DNA of 6,112 bases, taken from an uncultured bacterium (GTDB lineage Bacteria > Planctomycetota > UBA1135 > UBA2386). The DNA lies in contig CALKYL010000063.1 in NCBI GenBank assembly GCA_938003515.1, positions 1 through 6,112 on the forward strand. Direction: 5' to 3'. The notes beneath the pieces are model-generated. The model was not told the origin of the DNA. It saw only the letters and a program-made list of their open reading frames with translations, and made no database searches. The position numbers and the translations under genes are program-made. The first letter of the stretch is position 1. Each line of letters opens with the position of its first letter. This document shows, piece by piece, positions 1-5,039 of the stretch.

Positions 1-617
1 AGCTCGCCCTGCTGCAGCCGCTGCACGACGCCGGCGAGCTTGAGCAGGGCGCGTCGGAAGCGCACGCGCGCGGCGTCGGCGCCGAGGCCGACGCGTTCAC
101 CGGCGTCGTCGAAGCCGAGCTCCTCGAAGGTGCGCGCTCGGATCAGCCGCCGTTCGAGCGGCGGCAGGAACTCGAGCCCGAGGCGCAGCCAGCCGAGCTC
201 CTCCGCGTGGGCGGCGGCGTCGGCCGGCGCGGCGCCGGGTTCGCTCGCGCACAGGTCGACCCGCGCCCGGCTCGCGTCTGCTTCGCTCAGCGTCATCGGC
301 GGTGGCTGGCGGGCGAGGCAGCGCGCGCGATCTGCCAGCAGGTTGCCGAGCATGCGACCGAGCAGGGCGCGGAACTGCGCCCGGTTCGCGACGCGGAAGC
401 GCGGCGCGTAGTCGATCGCGCGCAGCATCAGGTCCTGCATGCCGTCGACGGTCTCCTCCATGCGCTGCAGCAGCGCGCCGCGCCGGCTGCGCACGCGTCG
501 TTCGACCCACGCCCGGTCGCGGTCGACGAGCCGTAGCAGCGCGGCGCGATCGCCGTCGTGCCACCGCTGCAGCAGCGCCTGCGTGTCGTCGTGGTCCTCG
601 TCGGCGTCGCTGCGCAC
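1..617 (-). CDS. ECF-like RNA polymerase sigma-70 factor (3' end cut by window edge)
   Basis: This is the start of an alternative sigma factor that would direct RNA polymerase to a specific promoter set; 205 complete codons are visible and the stop lies left of base 1. Residues about 13-103 look like sigma region 2: an ETVDGMQDLMLRA helix, then AQFRALLGRMLGNLLADRAR, matching the region-2 pattern of an N and a D before a basic tail. Residues about 104-138 are an Ala/Pro-rich linker. Residues about 139-200 look like region 4: the LEFLPPLERRLIRAR helix, then a helix-turn-helix with FEELG, GERVGLGADAARVRFRRAL and LLKLA. The GTG at 617 was chosen because it is the only ATG/GTG in frame between an upstream in-frame TGA at 711-713 and region 2. 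No clear Shine-Dalgarno site precedes it. It is divergent from the ABC exporter operon. No anti-sigma gene is visible; one could lie past the left edge. Family assignment rests on motif recognition; the subgroup and targets are unknown. Confidence 0.85.
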   Translation of the reverse strand, partial: MRSDADEDHDDTQALLQRWHDGDRAALLRLVDRDRAWVERRVRSRRGALLQRMEETVDGMQDLMLRAIDYAPRFRVANRAQFRALLGRMLGNLLADRARCLARQPPPMTLSEADASRARVDLCASEPGAAPADAAAHAEELGWLRLGLEFLPPLERRLIRARTFEELGFDDAGERVGLGADAARVRFRRALLKLAGVVQRLQQGE

Positions 618-724
618 GCGCCCATTGTCGCCCGGGCGTGGCCGCGGGTCAGCCCTGGGCTCCGGGTCGGGCGCACGCCGCCGCTCCCGGCGCGCGACGA
701 CGAGGAATCGTCAGGCCTTCGAAG

Positions 725-748
725 GGACCGGTCGCGGCTCTGGACCGG
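725..748. repeat. Two GGACCGG direct repeats 17 bp apart
   Basis: GGACCGG occurs at 725-731 and again at 742-748 in the divergent sigma/ABC intergenic region. The first copy is also part of the 8-bp palindrome GACCGGTC (726-733). The spacing of about one and a half helical turns could suit a regulator site, but such short GC-rich repeats arise easily by chance here. Confidence 0.3.
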
Positions 749-765
749 CGCCGAGCGTCTCCGCG

Positions 766-796
766 CTCGCAAGGCATGCGCGTCGTGCGCTACCGT
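766..796 (+). promoter_or_regulatory. Possible promoter of the ABC exporter operon, near-leaderless
   Basis: TACCGT at 791-796 resembles a GC-rich -10 element. It sits 7 bp before the ATG at 804, so transcription would begin at or next to the start codon. CTCGCA at 766-771 is a poor -35 match with a 19-bp spacer. No Shine-Dalgarno sequence precedes ATG 804, which fits a leaderless transcript. This is inference from a weak motif only. Confidence 0.25.
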
Positions 797-803
797 CTGG
801 CCC

Positions 804-1565
804 ATGGCCGACGGGACGGATCTGCTGGTCGTCGAGGGGTTGAGCTTCGCCTACCGCGACCGGATCGCCGTGCGATCGGTGAGCCTCTCGTGTCGTCGCG
901 GCGAGATCCTCGGGCTGCTCGGCCCGAACGGCGCCGGCAAGACCACGCTGCTGTCGTGCGTCTCCGGGCTGCTCGGCGGCTTCGAGGGTGCGCTGGCGTT
1001 CGACGGCCGCGCGTTCGCGCCGACCGACGACGCCGACGCCCGCGCGCGTATCGGGCTGGTGCCGCAGGAGCTGGCGCTCTACGACGACATGACCGCGCGC
1101 GAGAACCTCGCGTTCTTCGCCCGCATGCAGGGCGTCGCGGCCAGCGAGGTCTCCGCCGCGGTGGCGCGCGGGCTCGAACTCGCCGGGCTCCTGGACCGGG
1201 CCGACGACCGCGTCGCGACCTATTCCGGCGGCATGAAGCGGCGCCTCAACCTCGCCGTCGGCGACCTGCACGAGCCGGACCTGCTCCTGCTCGACGAGCC
1301 GACGGCCGGCGTCGATCCGCAGTCGCGCAACCACCTGTTCGAGAGCCTGCTGAGGCTGCGCGAACGCGGCCGCACGCTCATCTACACGTCTCACTACATG
1401 GAAGAAGTACAGCGCCTCTGTGACCGCGTGGTCATCGTGCACGAAGGCGAGGTGATCGGGGTCGGCACGGCGGCGCAGCTCGCGGCCGAGGCCGGCACGC
1501 CCGACGCCGACCTGGAGCAGGTCTTCCTCGCGCTGACCGGTCGTTCGCTGAGGGACGCGCCGTGA
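804..1565 (+). CDS. ABC transporter ATP-binding protein (ABC-2 exporter type)
   Basis: This cytoplasmic ATPase subunit, 253 residues, hydrolyses ATP to power the membrane partner encoded next. All nucleotide-binding motifs are intact and in order: Walker A GPNGAGKT (40-47), Q-loop Q88 in LVPQELALYDD, signature YSGGMKR (140-146, Tyr replacing the usual Leu), Walker B LLLLDEP (160-166), D-loop AGVDPQSR (168-175) and switch His197 in TSHYMEE. The length is that of a lone ATPase domain with a short C-terminal tail. This clade (NatA/DrrA-like, with the VDPQSR motif) pairs with ABC-2 permeases to export small molecules, drugs, lipids or ions; the substrate cannot be read from the sequence. The ATG at 804 places residue 1 just ahead of the first beta strand (LLVVEGLSFAY); longer open frames upstream are low-complexity and not protein-like. 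Its stop overlaps the permease GTG by 4 bp, indicating translational coupling. Confidence 0.96.
   Translation: MADGTDLLVVEGLSFAYRDRIAVRSVSLSCRRGEILGLLGPNGAGKTTLLSCVSGLLGGFEGALAFDGRAFAPTDDADARARIGLVPQELALYDDMTARENLAFFARMQGVAASEVSAAVARGLELAGLLDRADDRVATYSGGMKRRLNLAVGDLHEPDLLLLDEPTAGVDPQSRNHLFESLLRLRERGRTLIYTSHYMEEVQRLCDRVVIVHEGEVIGVGTAAQLAAEAGTPDADLEQVFLALTGRSLRDAP
1550..1555 (+). promoter_or_regulatory. Shine-Dalgarno site for the permease
   Basis: GAGGGA lies 6 bases before the GTG at 1562, inside the 3' end of the ATPase gene. It supports GTG 1562 as the true permease start, so ribosomes can re-initiate as well as couple through the GTGA overlap. Confidence 0.55.
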
Positions 1566-2905
1566 GCGTCTGGGCCGCGGCGGTCTGCATGGTACGGAAG
1601 GACCTGCGCGTCTACTTCCGCGACCGGACGGGCATGCTGCTCGGTCTGTTGCTGCCGATCGCGCTCGTGACCGTGTTCGGCATGGTCATGAAGTTCGCGT
1701 TCGGCGGCGGTTCCGGCATGCCGCGGGTCGCGCTCTGGGTCGCCGACCAGGACGACAGCGACGGCAGCCGCCGCTTCGTGACCGCGCTGCGCGACGTGTC
1801 CATGCTCAGCGTGCGGCCGCGCCAGGATCAGGACCCGGCGACCGCCGAGGAGGTGCGCGCGCGCGTGCTCGACGGCGAGGCCCACCACGCGCTGATCGTC
1901 GGGGAGGGCTTCGGGGACGCGCTCGCCGCGGGCACAGAGCCGCCGCTCGTGCTGGTCCGCGACCCCGGCCGCGCGATGGAGGCGCGCATCGTCGGTATCG
2001 GCCTGATGCAGGCCACGATGGCCGCCGCCGGAGGCGAGGCGATGCCGTGGCTGCTCGGGAGCGTGATGCGGCGCCAGGGCATGAGCGACGAGGGCGTGCG
2101 GCGGGTCGTGGCCGGCATGGAGGCGGTGCAGGGCGTCATCGGCCGCTTCCTCGGCGGCGAAGATCCCGCGCTCGAGGAACCTGCGTCGCCTCCGTCCGAC
2201 CCGTCGTTCGACATGGCGCAGATGTTCGAGGACATGGTGCCGGTGACCAAGGAGGACGTCGTGCCGCCCGACCGCCCCAAGACGCTCGGCTACCAGCTGG
2301 CCCAGAGCGTCTCGGGCATGGTCGTGATGATGCTGATGTTCGGCATCATGGCGTGCAGCGGCATGCTGCTGGTCGAACGCGATCAGGGCACGCTGCGGCG
2401 GCTGATGGTCGCCCGCGCGCCGCGATCGGCGCTGCTGCTCGGCACGTTCCTGTTCTGTCTGGTCGGCGGGTTGCTGGTGCTGGCGGTGCTGTTCACCTAC
2501 GGCGAGCTCGTGTTCGCGGTCGGCGCGTTCCGCGATCCGCTGACGCTGCTCGGTCTGTCCGTGACGTGGGCGGCGGCCGCGACGAGCTTCGGCATGCTGA
2601 TCGCCGTGTGGGCGCGCACGCAGAAGCAGGCCGAGGGGCTGGCGACGCTCTTGATCCTGGTCATGGCGGCGCTCGGCGGTTGCTGGTTCCCGATCCAGAT
2701 GGCCGAGCTGCCCTGGTATGCAGACGTCGTCACGAAGTCGACGCTGACCTACTGGGCGATGGAGGGCTTCCAGGGCATGTTCTGGCACCAGAAGGCGCTG
2801 ACGGATCCCGTGCTGCTGCGCGCGATGGGCGTGCAGTGGGGCTTCGTCGCGGTCGCGACCTGGCTGTCGTGGCGGCTGTGGCGCCGGCGCTTCGTCGGCG
2901 CGTGA
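1562..2905 (+). CDS. ABC-2 type transporter permease
   Basis: This is the inner-membrane subunit (447 residues) of the exporter formed with the preceding ATPase. The layout is typical of the ABC-2 superfamily (ABC2_membrane_3/YhgE-like). An N-terminal amphipathic stretch (VRKDLRVYFRDRTGML) leads into TM1 at about 25-45. A large extracytoplasmic domain spans about 50-245. Five more membrane segments lie near 248-271, 290-312, 326-350, 360-378 and 423-440, before an Arg-rich C-terminus (RLWRRRF). The cytoplasmic loop after TM2 carries LLVERDQGTLRRLMVARAP, the ERDxGTLRRL motif common in these permeases that contacts the ATPase. The end of the extracytoplasmic domain (about 199-240) is Pro/Glu/Asp-rich and probably a flexible linker. 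The GTG start overlaps the ATPase stop by 4 bp and has a Shine-Dalgarno site. Only one permease gene is present, so the working unit is probably a homodimer with two ATPases. Substrate unknown. Confidence 0.93.
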   Translation: MSVWAAAVCMVRKDLRVYFRDRTGMLLGLLLPIALVTVFGMVMKFAFGGGSGMPRVALWVADQDDSDGSRRFVTALRDVSMLSVRPRQDQDPATAEEVRARVLDGEAHHALIVGEGFGDALAAGTEPPLVLVRDPGRAMEARIVGIGLMQATMAAAGGEAMPWLLGSVMRRQGMSDEGVRRVVAGMEAVQGVIGRFLGGEDPALEEPASPPSDPSFDMAQMFEDMVPVTKEDVVPPDRPKTLGYQLAQSVSGMVVMMLMFGIMACSGMLLVERDQGTLRRLMVARAPRSALLLGTFLFCLVGGLLVLAVLFTYGELVFAVGAFRDPLTLLGLSVTWAAAATSFGMLIAVWARTQKQAEGLATLLILVMAALGGCWFPIQMAELPWYADVVTKSTLTYWAMEGFQGMFWHQKALTDPVLLRAMGVQWGFVAVATWLSWRLWRRRFVGA

Positions 2906-2928
2906 CGCGGCCTTCGCCGGACCGCCAG

Positions 2929-2940
2929 GGCACGCGTGCC
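2929..2940. repeat. 12-bp perfect palindrome downstream of the exporter operon
   Basis: GGCACGCGTGCC reads the same on both strands, 24 bp after the permease stop. It could fold only as a very tight hairpin and no T-run follows, so it is not a convincing intrinsic terminator. Palindromes of this size are expected a few times by chance in a window this GC-rich. Confidence 0.3.
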
Positions 2941-2966
2941 GCGGCGCGCCGAAACCGCGAATCCGT

Positions 2967-2995
2967 TTCCCACCGCCGGCGCGATGGCCTAGGAT
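2967..2995 (+). promoter_or_regulatory. Putative sigma-70-like promoter for the small charged protein
   Basis: TTCCCA (2967-2972) and TAGGAT (2990-2995) are separated by 17 bp, each matching four of six positions of the TTGACA/TATAAT consensus. They lie in a locally less GC-rich part of the 198-bp gap between the permease and the 3104 gene. A start near 3002 would give a leader of about 100 nt before ATG 3104. No experimental support; moderate to low confidence. Confidence 0.38.
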
Positions 2996-3103
2996 CTCTG
3001 CATCTCGGCGCGAGTGGCTCACTTGCGCATGTGGATGACCGGTAGGCGTCGCGTGGAGGGTCTCGCGGCCACCGTCACCATCCGATCCGAACCGCACCTG
3101 CCA

Positions 3104-3340
3104 ATGGCCAAGAAACGCACCCCCCAGACGTTCGAGAAGCGAAAGCGTGAGCGCGACAAGCAGCTCAAGCGGGAAGCCAAGCAAGCGGACCGACTGGCCC
3201 GCAGCGCGGCGAAACGGGAAGGGGGGGGCGACGGCGAGGCGTTCGAGGTGGCGGAGCACCCGGACCGGGTGTTGGACCGCGAGCGGAGGGAGCAGGAGGC
3301 GGCGGAGAAGCGGGCCCGCGAGCGCGCGAAGGACGACTGA
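3104..3340 (+). CDS. Small highly charged hypothetical protein (78 aa)
   Basis: I do not recognise a defined function. The 78-residue product starts MAKKRTPQTFEKRKRERDKQ and is almost entirely Lys, Arg, Glu, Asp, Ala and Gln, with no hydrophobic segment and no signal peptide. Residues 10-38 form a strongly basic helix-prone stretch. A Gly-rich break follows (40-44). Residues 54-78 form a mixed-charge helix (RERREQEAAEK and similar), so a short coiled coil or nucleic-acid-associated peptide is possible. Short proteins opening with a 'KxxxTFEKRxRE' pattern are, from memory, seen as conserved hypotheticals in several bacterial groups. ATG 3104 is chosen for that opening. In-frame alternatives (GTG 3014, ATG 3029, ATG 3035) would add an N-terminal extension that does not resemble the rest, and no start has a good Shine-Dalgarno site. 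An 8-G run at 3221-3228 encodes the glycine break. The dodecin gene follows 81 bp later on the same strand. Confidence 0.72.
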   Translation: MAKKRTPQTFEKRKRERDKQLKREAKQADRLARSAAKREGGGDGEAFEVAEHPDRVLDRERREQEAAEKRARERAKDD

Positions 3341-3368
3341 CGTCGGGCGCCACGTGCCCCAGCGTGCG

Positions 3369-3380
3369 GTCGCCGGCGAC
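3369..3380. repeat. 12-bp perfect palindrome upstream of dodecin
   Basis: GTCGCCGGCGAC is a perfect palindrome in the 81-bp gap before the dodecin gene, about 42 bp ahead of its ATG. It could be an operator or the stem of a small hairpin, but nothing else supports a role and chance is a fair explanation at this GC content. Confidence 0.25.
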
Positions 3381-3414
3381 GCAGAGCTTGCATCCCCGGC
3401 GATCCGTGCGACAC

Positions 3415-3420
3415 AAGGGA
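3415..3420 (+). promoter_or_regulatory. Purine-rich ribosome-binding-like site of dodecin, unusually close to ATG
   Basis: AAGGGA ends one base before ATG 3422, closer than the usual 5-9 nt. The start itself is secure because MSDHVYK is the normal dodecin N-terminus, so either the spacing is atypical or translation does not depend on this site. Confidence 0.35.
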
Positions 3421-3421
3421 C

Positions 3422-3631
3422 ATGAGCGACCACGTCTACAAGCAGATCGAACTCACCGGCTCGTCGACGACCGGCATCGAGGACGCCGTCAACACCGCGA
3501 TCCAGCGCGCGAACAAGACGGTGCGCAACATGCGGTGGTTCGAGGTCACCGACACGCGCGGCCACATCGAGAACGGCCGCGTCGCGCACTGGCAGGTGAC
3601 CCTGAAGATCGGCTTCACGCTCGACGGCTGA
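3422..3631 (+). CDS. Dodecin family flavin-binding protein
   Basis: Dodecins are cytoplasmic proteins of about 65-75 residues that assemble into hollow 12-mers, bind pairs of flavins (bacterial members mostly FMN, some also CoA) and buffer or store them. This 69-residue protein matches along its full length: the [15 protein letters not shown] strand, a helix SIEDA-like segment ([16 protein letters not shown]), then the hallmark [16 protein letters not shown] and [12 protein letters not shown] strands. Trp39 aligns with the Trp that stacks on the isoalloxazine ring and Gln58 with the flavin-contacting Gln of the VAHxQVT motif. Arg46 in TRGHIE is in the position linked to CoA binding in bacterial dodecins. 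The gene lies 81 bp after the small charged protein and could share its transcript. It converges on the quinoprotein-like gene with 28 bp between stops. Nothing is missing or broken. Confidence 0.97.
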   Translation: MSDHVYKQIELTGSSTTGIEDAVNTAIQRANKTVRNMRWFEVTDTRGHIENGRVAHWQVTLKIGFTLDG

Positions 3632-3664
3632 CGCCGCCGCCCGCCACGGCCGGCCTGCGTCAGC
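3627..3664. terminator. Inverted repeat spanning both convergent stop codons, possible two-way terminator
   Basis: GCTGACGC (3627-3634) is the exact reverse complement of GCGTCAGC (3657-3664), with 22 nt between. GCCG (3636-3639) can pair with CGGC (3651-3654) inside, giving an 8-bp plus 4-bp stem with a small internal loop and an 11-nt apical loop. Each arm contains the TGA stop of one gene (dodecin on +, quinoprotein-like on -). No T-run follows on either strand, so it is not a classic intrinsic terminator; the convergent position is the main support. Confidence 0.4.
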
Positions 3665-5039
3665 GGATCCGGTCGACCCGGTAGATCGCGGTGAACGTCA
3701 GGATCCACAGCCGGCCCGCCGGCCCGCGCTGCACGTCCAGCGGCTTGTTGGCGGTGCCGTCGGGACGGAACCGCAGGAACACGGCCTCTCGGTCGATGTC
3801 GGCGCGCTCGCTGCCGGACATCTCGAAGCGCTCGACGATCTCCTCGTCGTACATCGTGAGGTAGAGCGAGCGGTCGAACGCGGCCGGCCAGTCGAGCGCG
3901 TCGCCGGGGTCGCGGAACGCGAGGCCCGTCGGCACGACGACGTCGGGCCACAGCCGCAGTAGCGGCCCGGTCGCCGCGCCGAAGTCCGAGCCCGGTGGCG
4001 CGCCCCACTCGTAGTTGCGGCCCGGCCGGATCAGGTTGAGCTCGTCGTCGTCGGTCGGGCCGTTGTCGGCGCCGAAGATCGTGCCGACCTCGGGGTTCCG
4101 CGTCAGCGCGAACGTGTTGCGCAGCCCCTTGCAGTAGACGTGGCTCGAGGCCGACGGGTTGTCCGGCGGCACGCTGCCGTCGCTCGGGTCGACGCGCAGG
4201 ATCTTGCCCGCCATCGACGCGTCGGACTGGGCCGCGGCGGGATCCTCGGTGTCGCCGATGCTGACGAGCAGCATGCCGGTCTGGTCGAAGCACAGCGCGC
4301 CGCCGTTGTTGATCGTCGACACCGGCAGGTCGTCGAGCAGGACCGTCTGGTCCTGGCCGACGCCGGCGTTCTCTGTCCAGCGGTAGAGCACGCTGCGATC
4401 GGGCTTGCCCCCTCCGGCGGGCGTGCAGGCAACCGCGTAGACGAACCGATCGGCCTCGAACATCGGCGACAGCGCGACGCCGAGCAGGCCGCGGTGGCTC
4501 CCGGTCAGCACCGGCACGGTCGCGAACGGGTTCGGCTCGACGGTGCCGTCGGCGGCGACGACGCGGATCACGCCGCTCGCCAGTTCGGTCACGAACGCGC
4601 GGCCGTCGGGGGCGACGGCCAGCTTGGCGGGCGCCATCGGCAGCTGCGCGACCACGGTCACTTCGAAGCCCGCCTCGAGGCTGGTGACGCTCGTCGGCAG
4701 CGCCTCGCCCACCGCGATCTGCACGTCGACCTCGAGCAGCAGCGCGCCGAGCAGGCCGCGGACGGTGTAGGTGTCGAGCGCCGCGGTCGCCGTCGGCGTG
4801 CCGGTGATCGCCCCGGTGGCGACGTCGAGCGTCAAGCCGGCCGGCAGCGCCGGATCGACGGTGAACACGGCGCCGGCGGCGGCCCCCGGCTGTGCGTCGA
4901 CGGGTTCGCCGACGCGCAGCAGCAGGGGCTCGGTTCCGTAGTCGAAGTCGAGCACCTCGGCGGAGCCGCCGGCCGAGCACGCGGCCGCGGCCAGCAGCCA
5001 CGCCGTGGCCGCGACATTGCGTGTGCGCGGGTTGCTCAC
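3660..5039 (-). CDS. Glucose/sorbosone-dehydrogenase-like beta-propeller lipoprotein with Ig-like domain, catalytic residues substituted
   Basis: This 459-residue exported protein has three parts. Residues 1-21 are a signal peptide ending in a weak lipobox (LAAAAC, candidate lipidated Cys21). Residues about 35-112 resemble a putative Ig (He_PIG) domain, with the typical PALPAGLTLD-TGAITGTPT core. Residues about 120-459 form the six-bladed propeller of soluble quinoprotein glucose/sorbosone dehydrogenases: SHRGLLGVALSP (181-192), NNGGALCFDQTGMLLVSIGD (244-263), MAGKILRVDPSDGSVPPDNP (276-295), KGLRN (304-308), NGPTDDDELNLI (326-337) and a last strand GRLWILTF (442-449). Against A. calcoaceticus sGDH recalled from memory, Arg228/Asn229 and the Ca-loop Gly247-Pro248 are kept (R307, N308, G327-P328). 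Catalytic His144 reads Asn244, Lys377 reads about Asp398, Arg408 reads Leu434 and Arg406 reads Lys432. It may therefore bind Ca/PQQ poorly or have another role. The GTG start overlaps the DUF1501 stop by 4 bp, so the two are co-translated. Confidence 0.88.
   Translation of the reverse strand: MSNPRTRNVAATAWLLAAAACSAGGSAEVLDFDYGTEPLLLRVGEPVDAQPGAAAGAVFTVDPALPAGLTLDVATGAITGTPTATAALDTYTVRGLLGALLLEVDVQIAVGEALPTSVTSLEAGFEVTVVAQLPMAPAKLAVAPDGRAFVTELASGVIRVVAADGTVEPNPFATVPVLTGSHRGLLGVALSPMFEADRFVYAVACTPAGGGKPDRSVLYRWTENAGVGQDQTVLLDDLPVSTINNGGALCFDQTGMLLVSIGDTEDPAAAQSDASMAGKILRVDPSDGSVPPDNPSASSHVYCKGLRNTFALTRNPEVGTIFGADNGPTDDDELNLIRPGRNYEWGAPPGSDFGAATGPLLRLWPDVVVPTGLAFRDPGDALDWPAAFDRSLYLTMYDEEIVERFEMSGSERADIDREAVFLRFRPDGTANKPLDVQRGPAGRLWILTFTAIYRVDRIR

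Noticed and set aside
699..712. Short hairpin GACGA-GGAA-TCGTC in the divergent intergenic region
   Set aside because: It has only five pairs, no T-run and no partner signal; chance is sufficient.
558..803. N-terminal extension of the ABC ATPase to 558
   Set aside because: It would overlap the divergent sigma gene and adds Arg/Pro-rich sequence not found in this ATPase family.
97..805. Minus-strand ATG frames at 97-564 and 428-805
   Set aside because: Both are low-complexity frames beside the GTG-started sigma frame, which alone shows region 2 and region 4 patterns.
302..1423. 373-codon plus-strand frame across the sigma gene and ABC ATPase
   Set aside because: It is Arg/Ala/Pro-rich and out of frame with the ABC motifs; the minus-strand sigma reading and the 804 ATPase explain the region.
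3388..3416. TTGCAT as a dodecin -35 element
   Set aside because: No acceptable -10 element at 16-18 bp spacing.
1394..3589. 731-codon open frame on the minus strand
   Set aside because: It lies antisense to the permease, the small charged gene and the dodecin. Its product is His/Arg/Ala/Gln-rich low complexity with no domain, as expected from the GC-biased complementary frame.
3436..5001. 521-codon minus-strand frame overlapping the quinoprotein-like gene
   Set aside because: It is Arg/Ala-rich with no motifs and shares its stretch with the frame that encodes a recognisable propeller.
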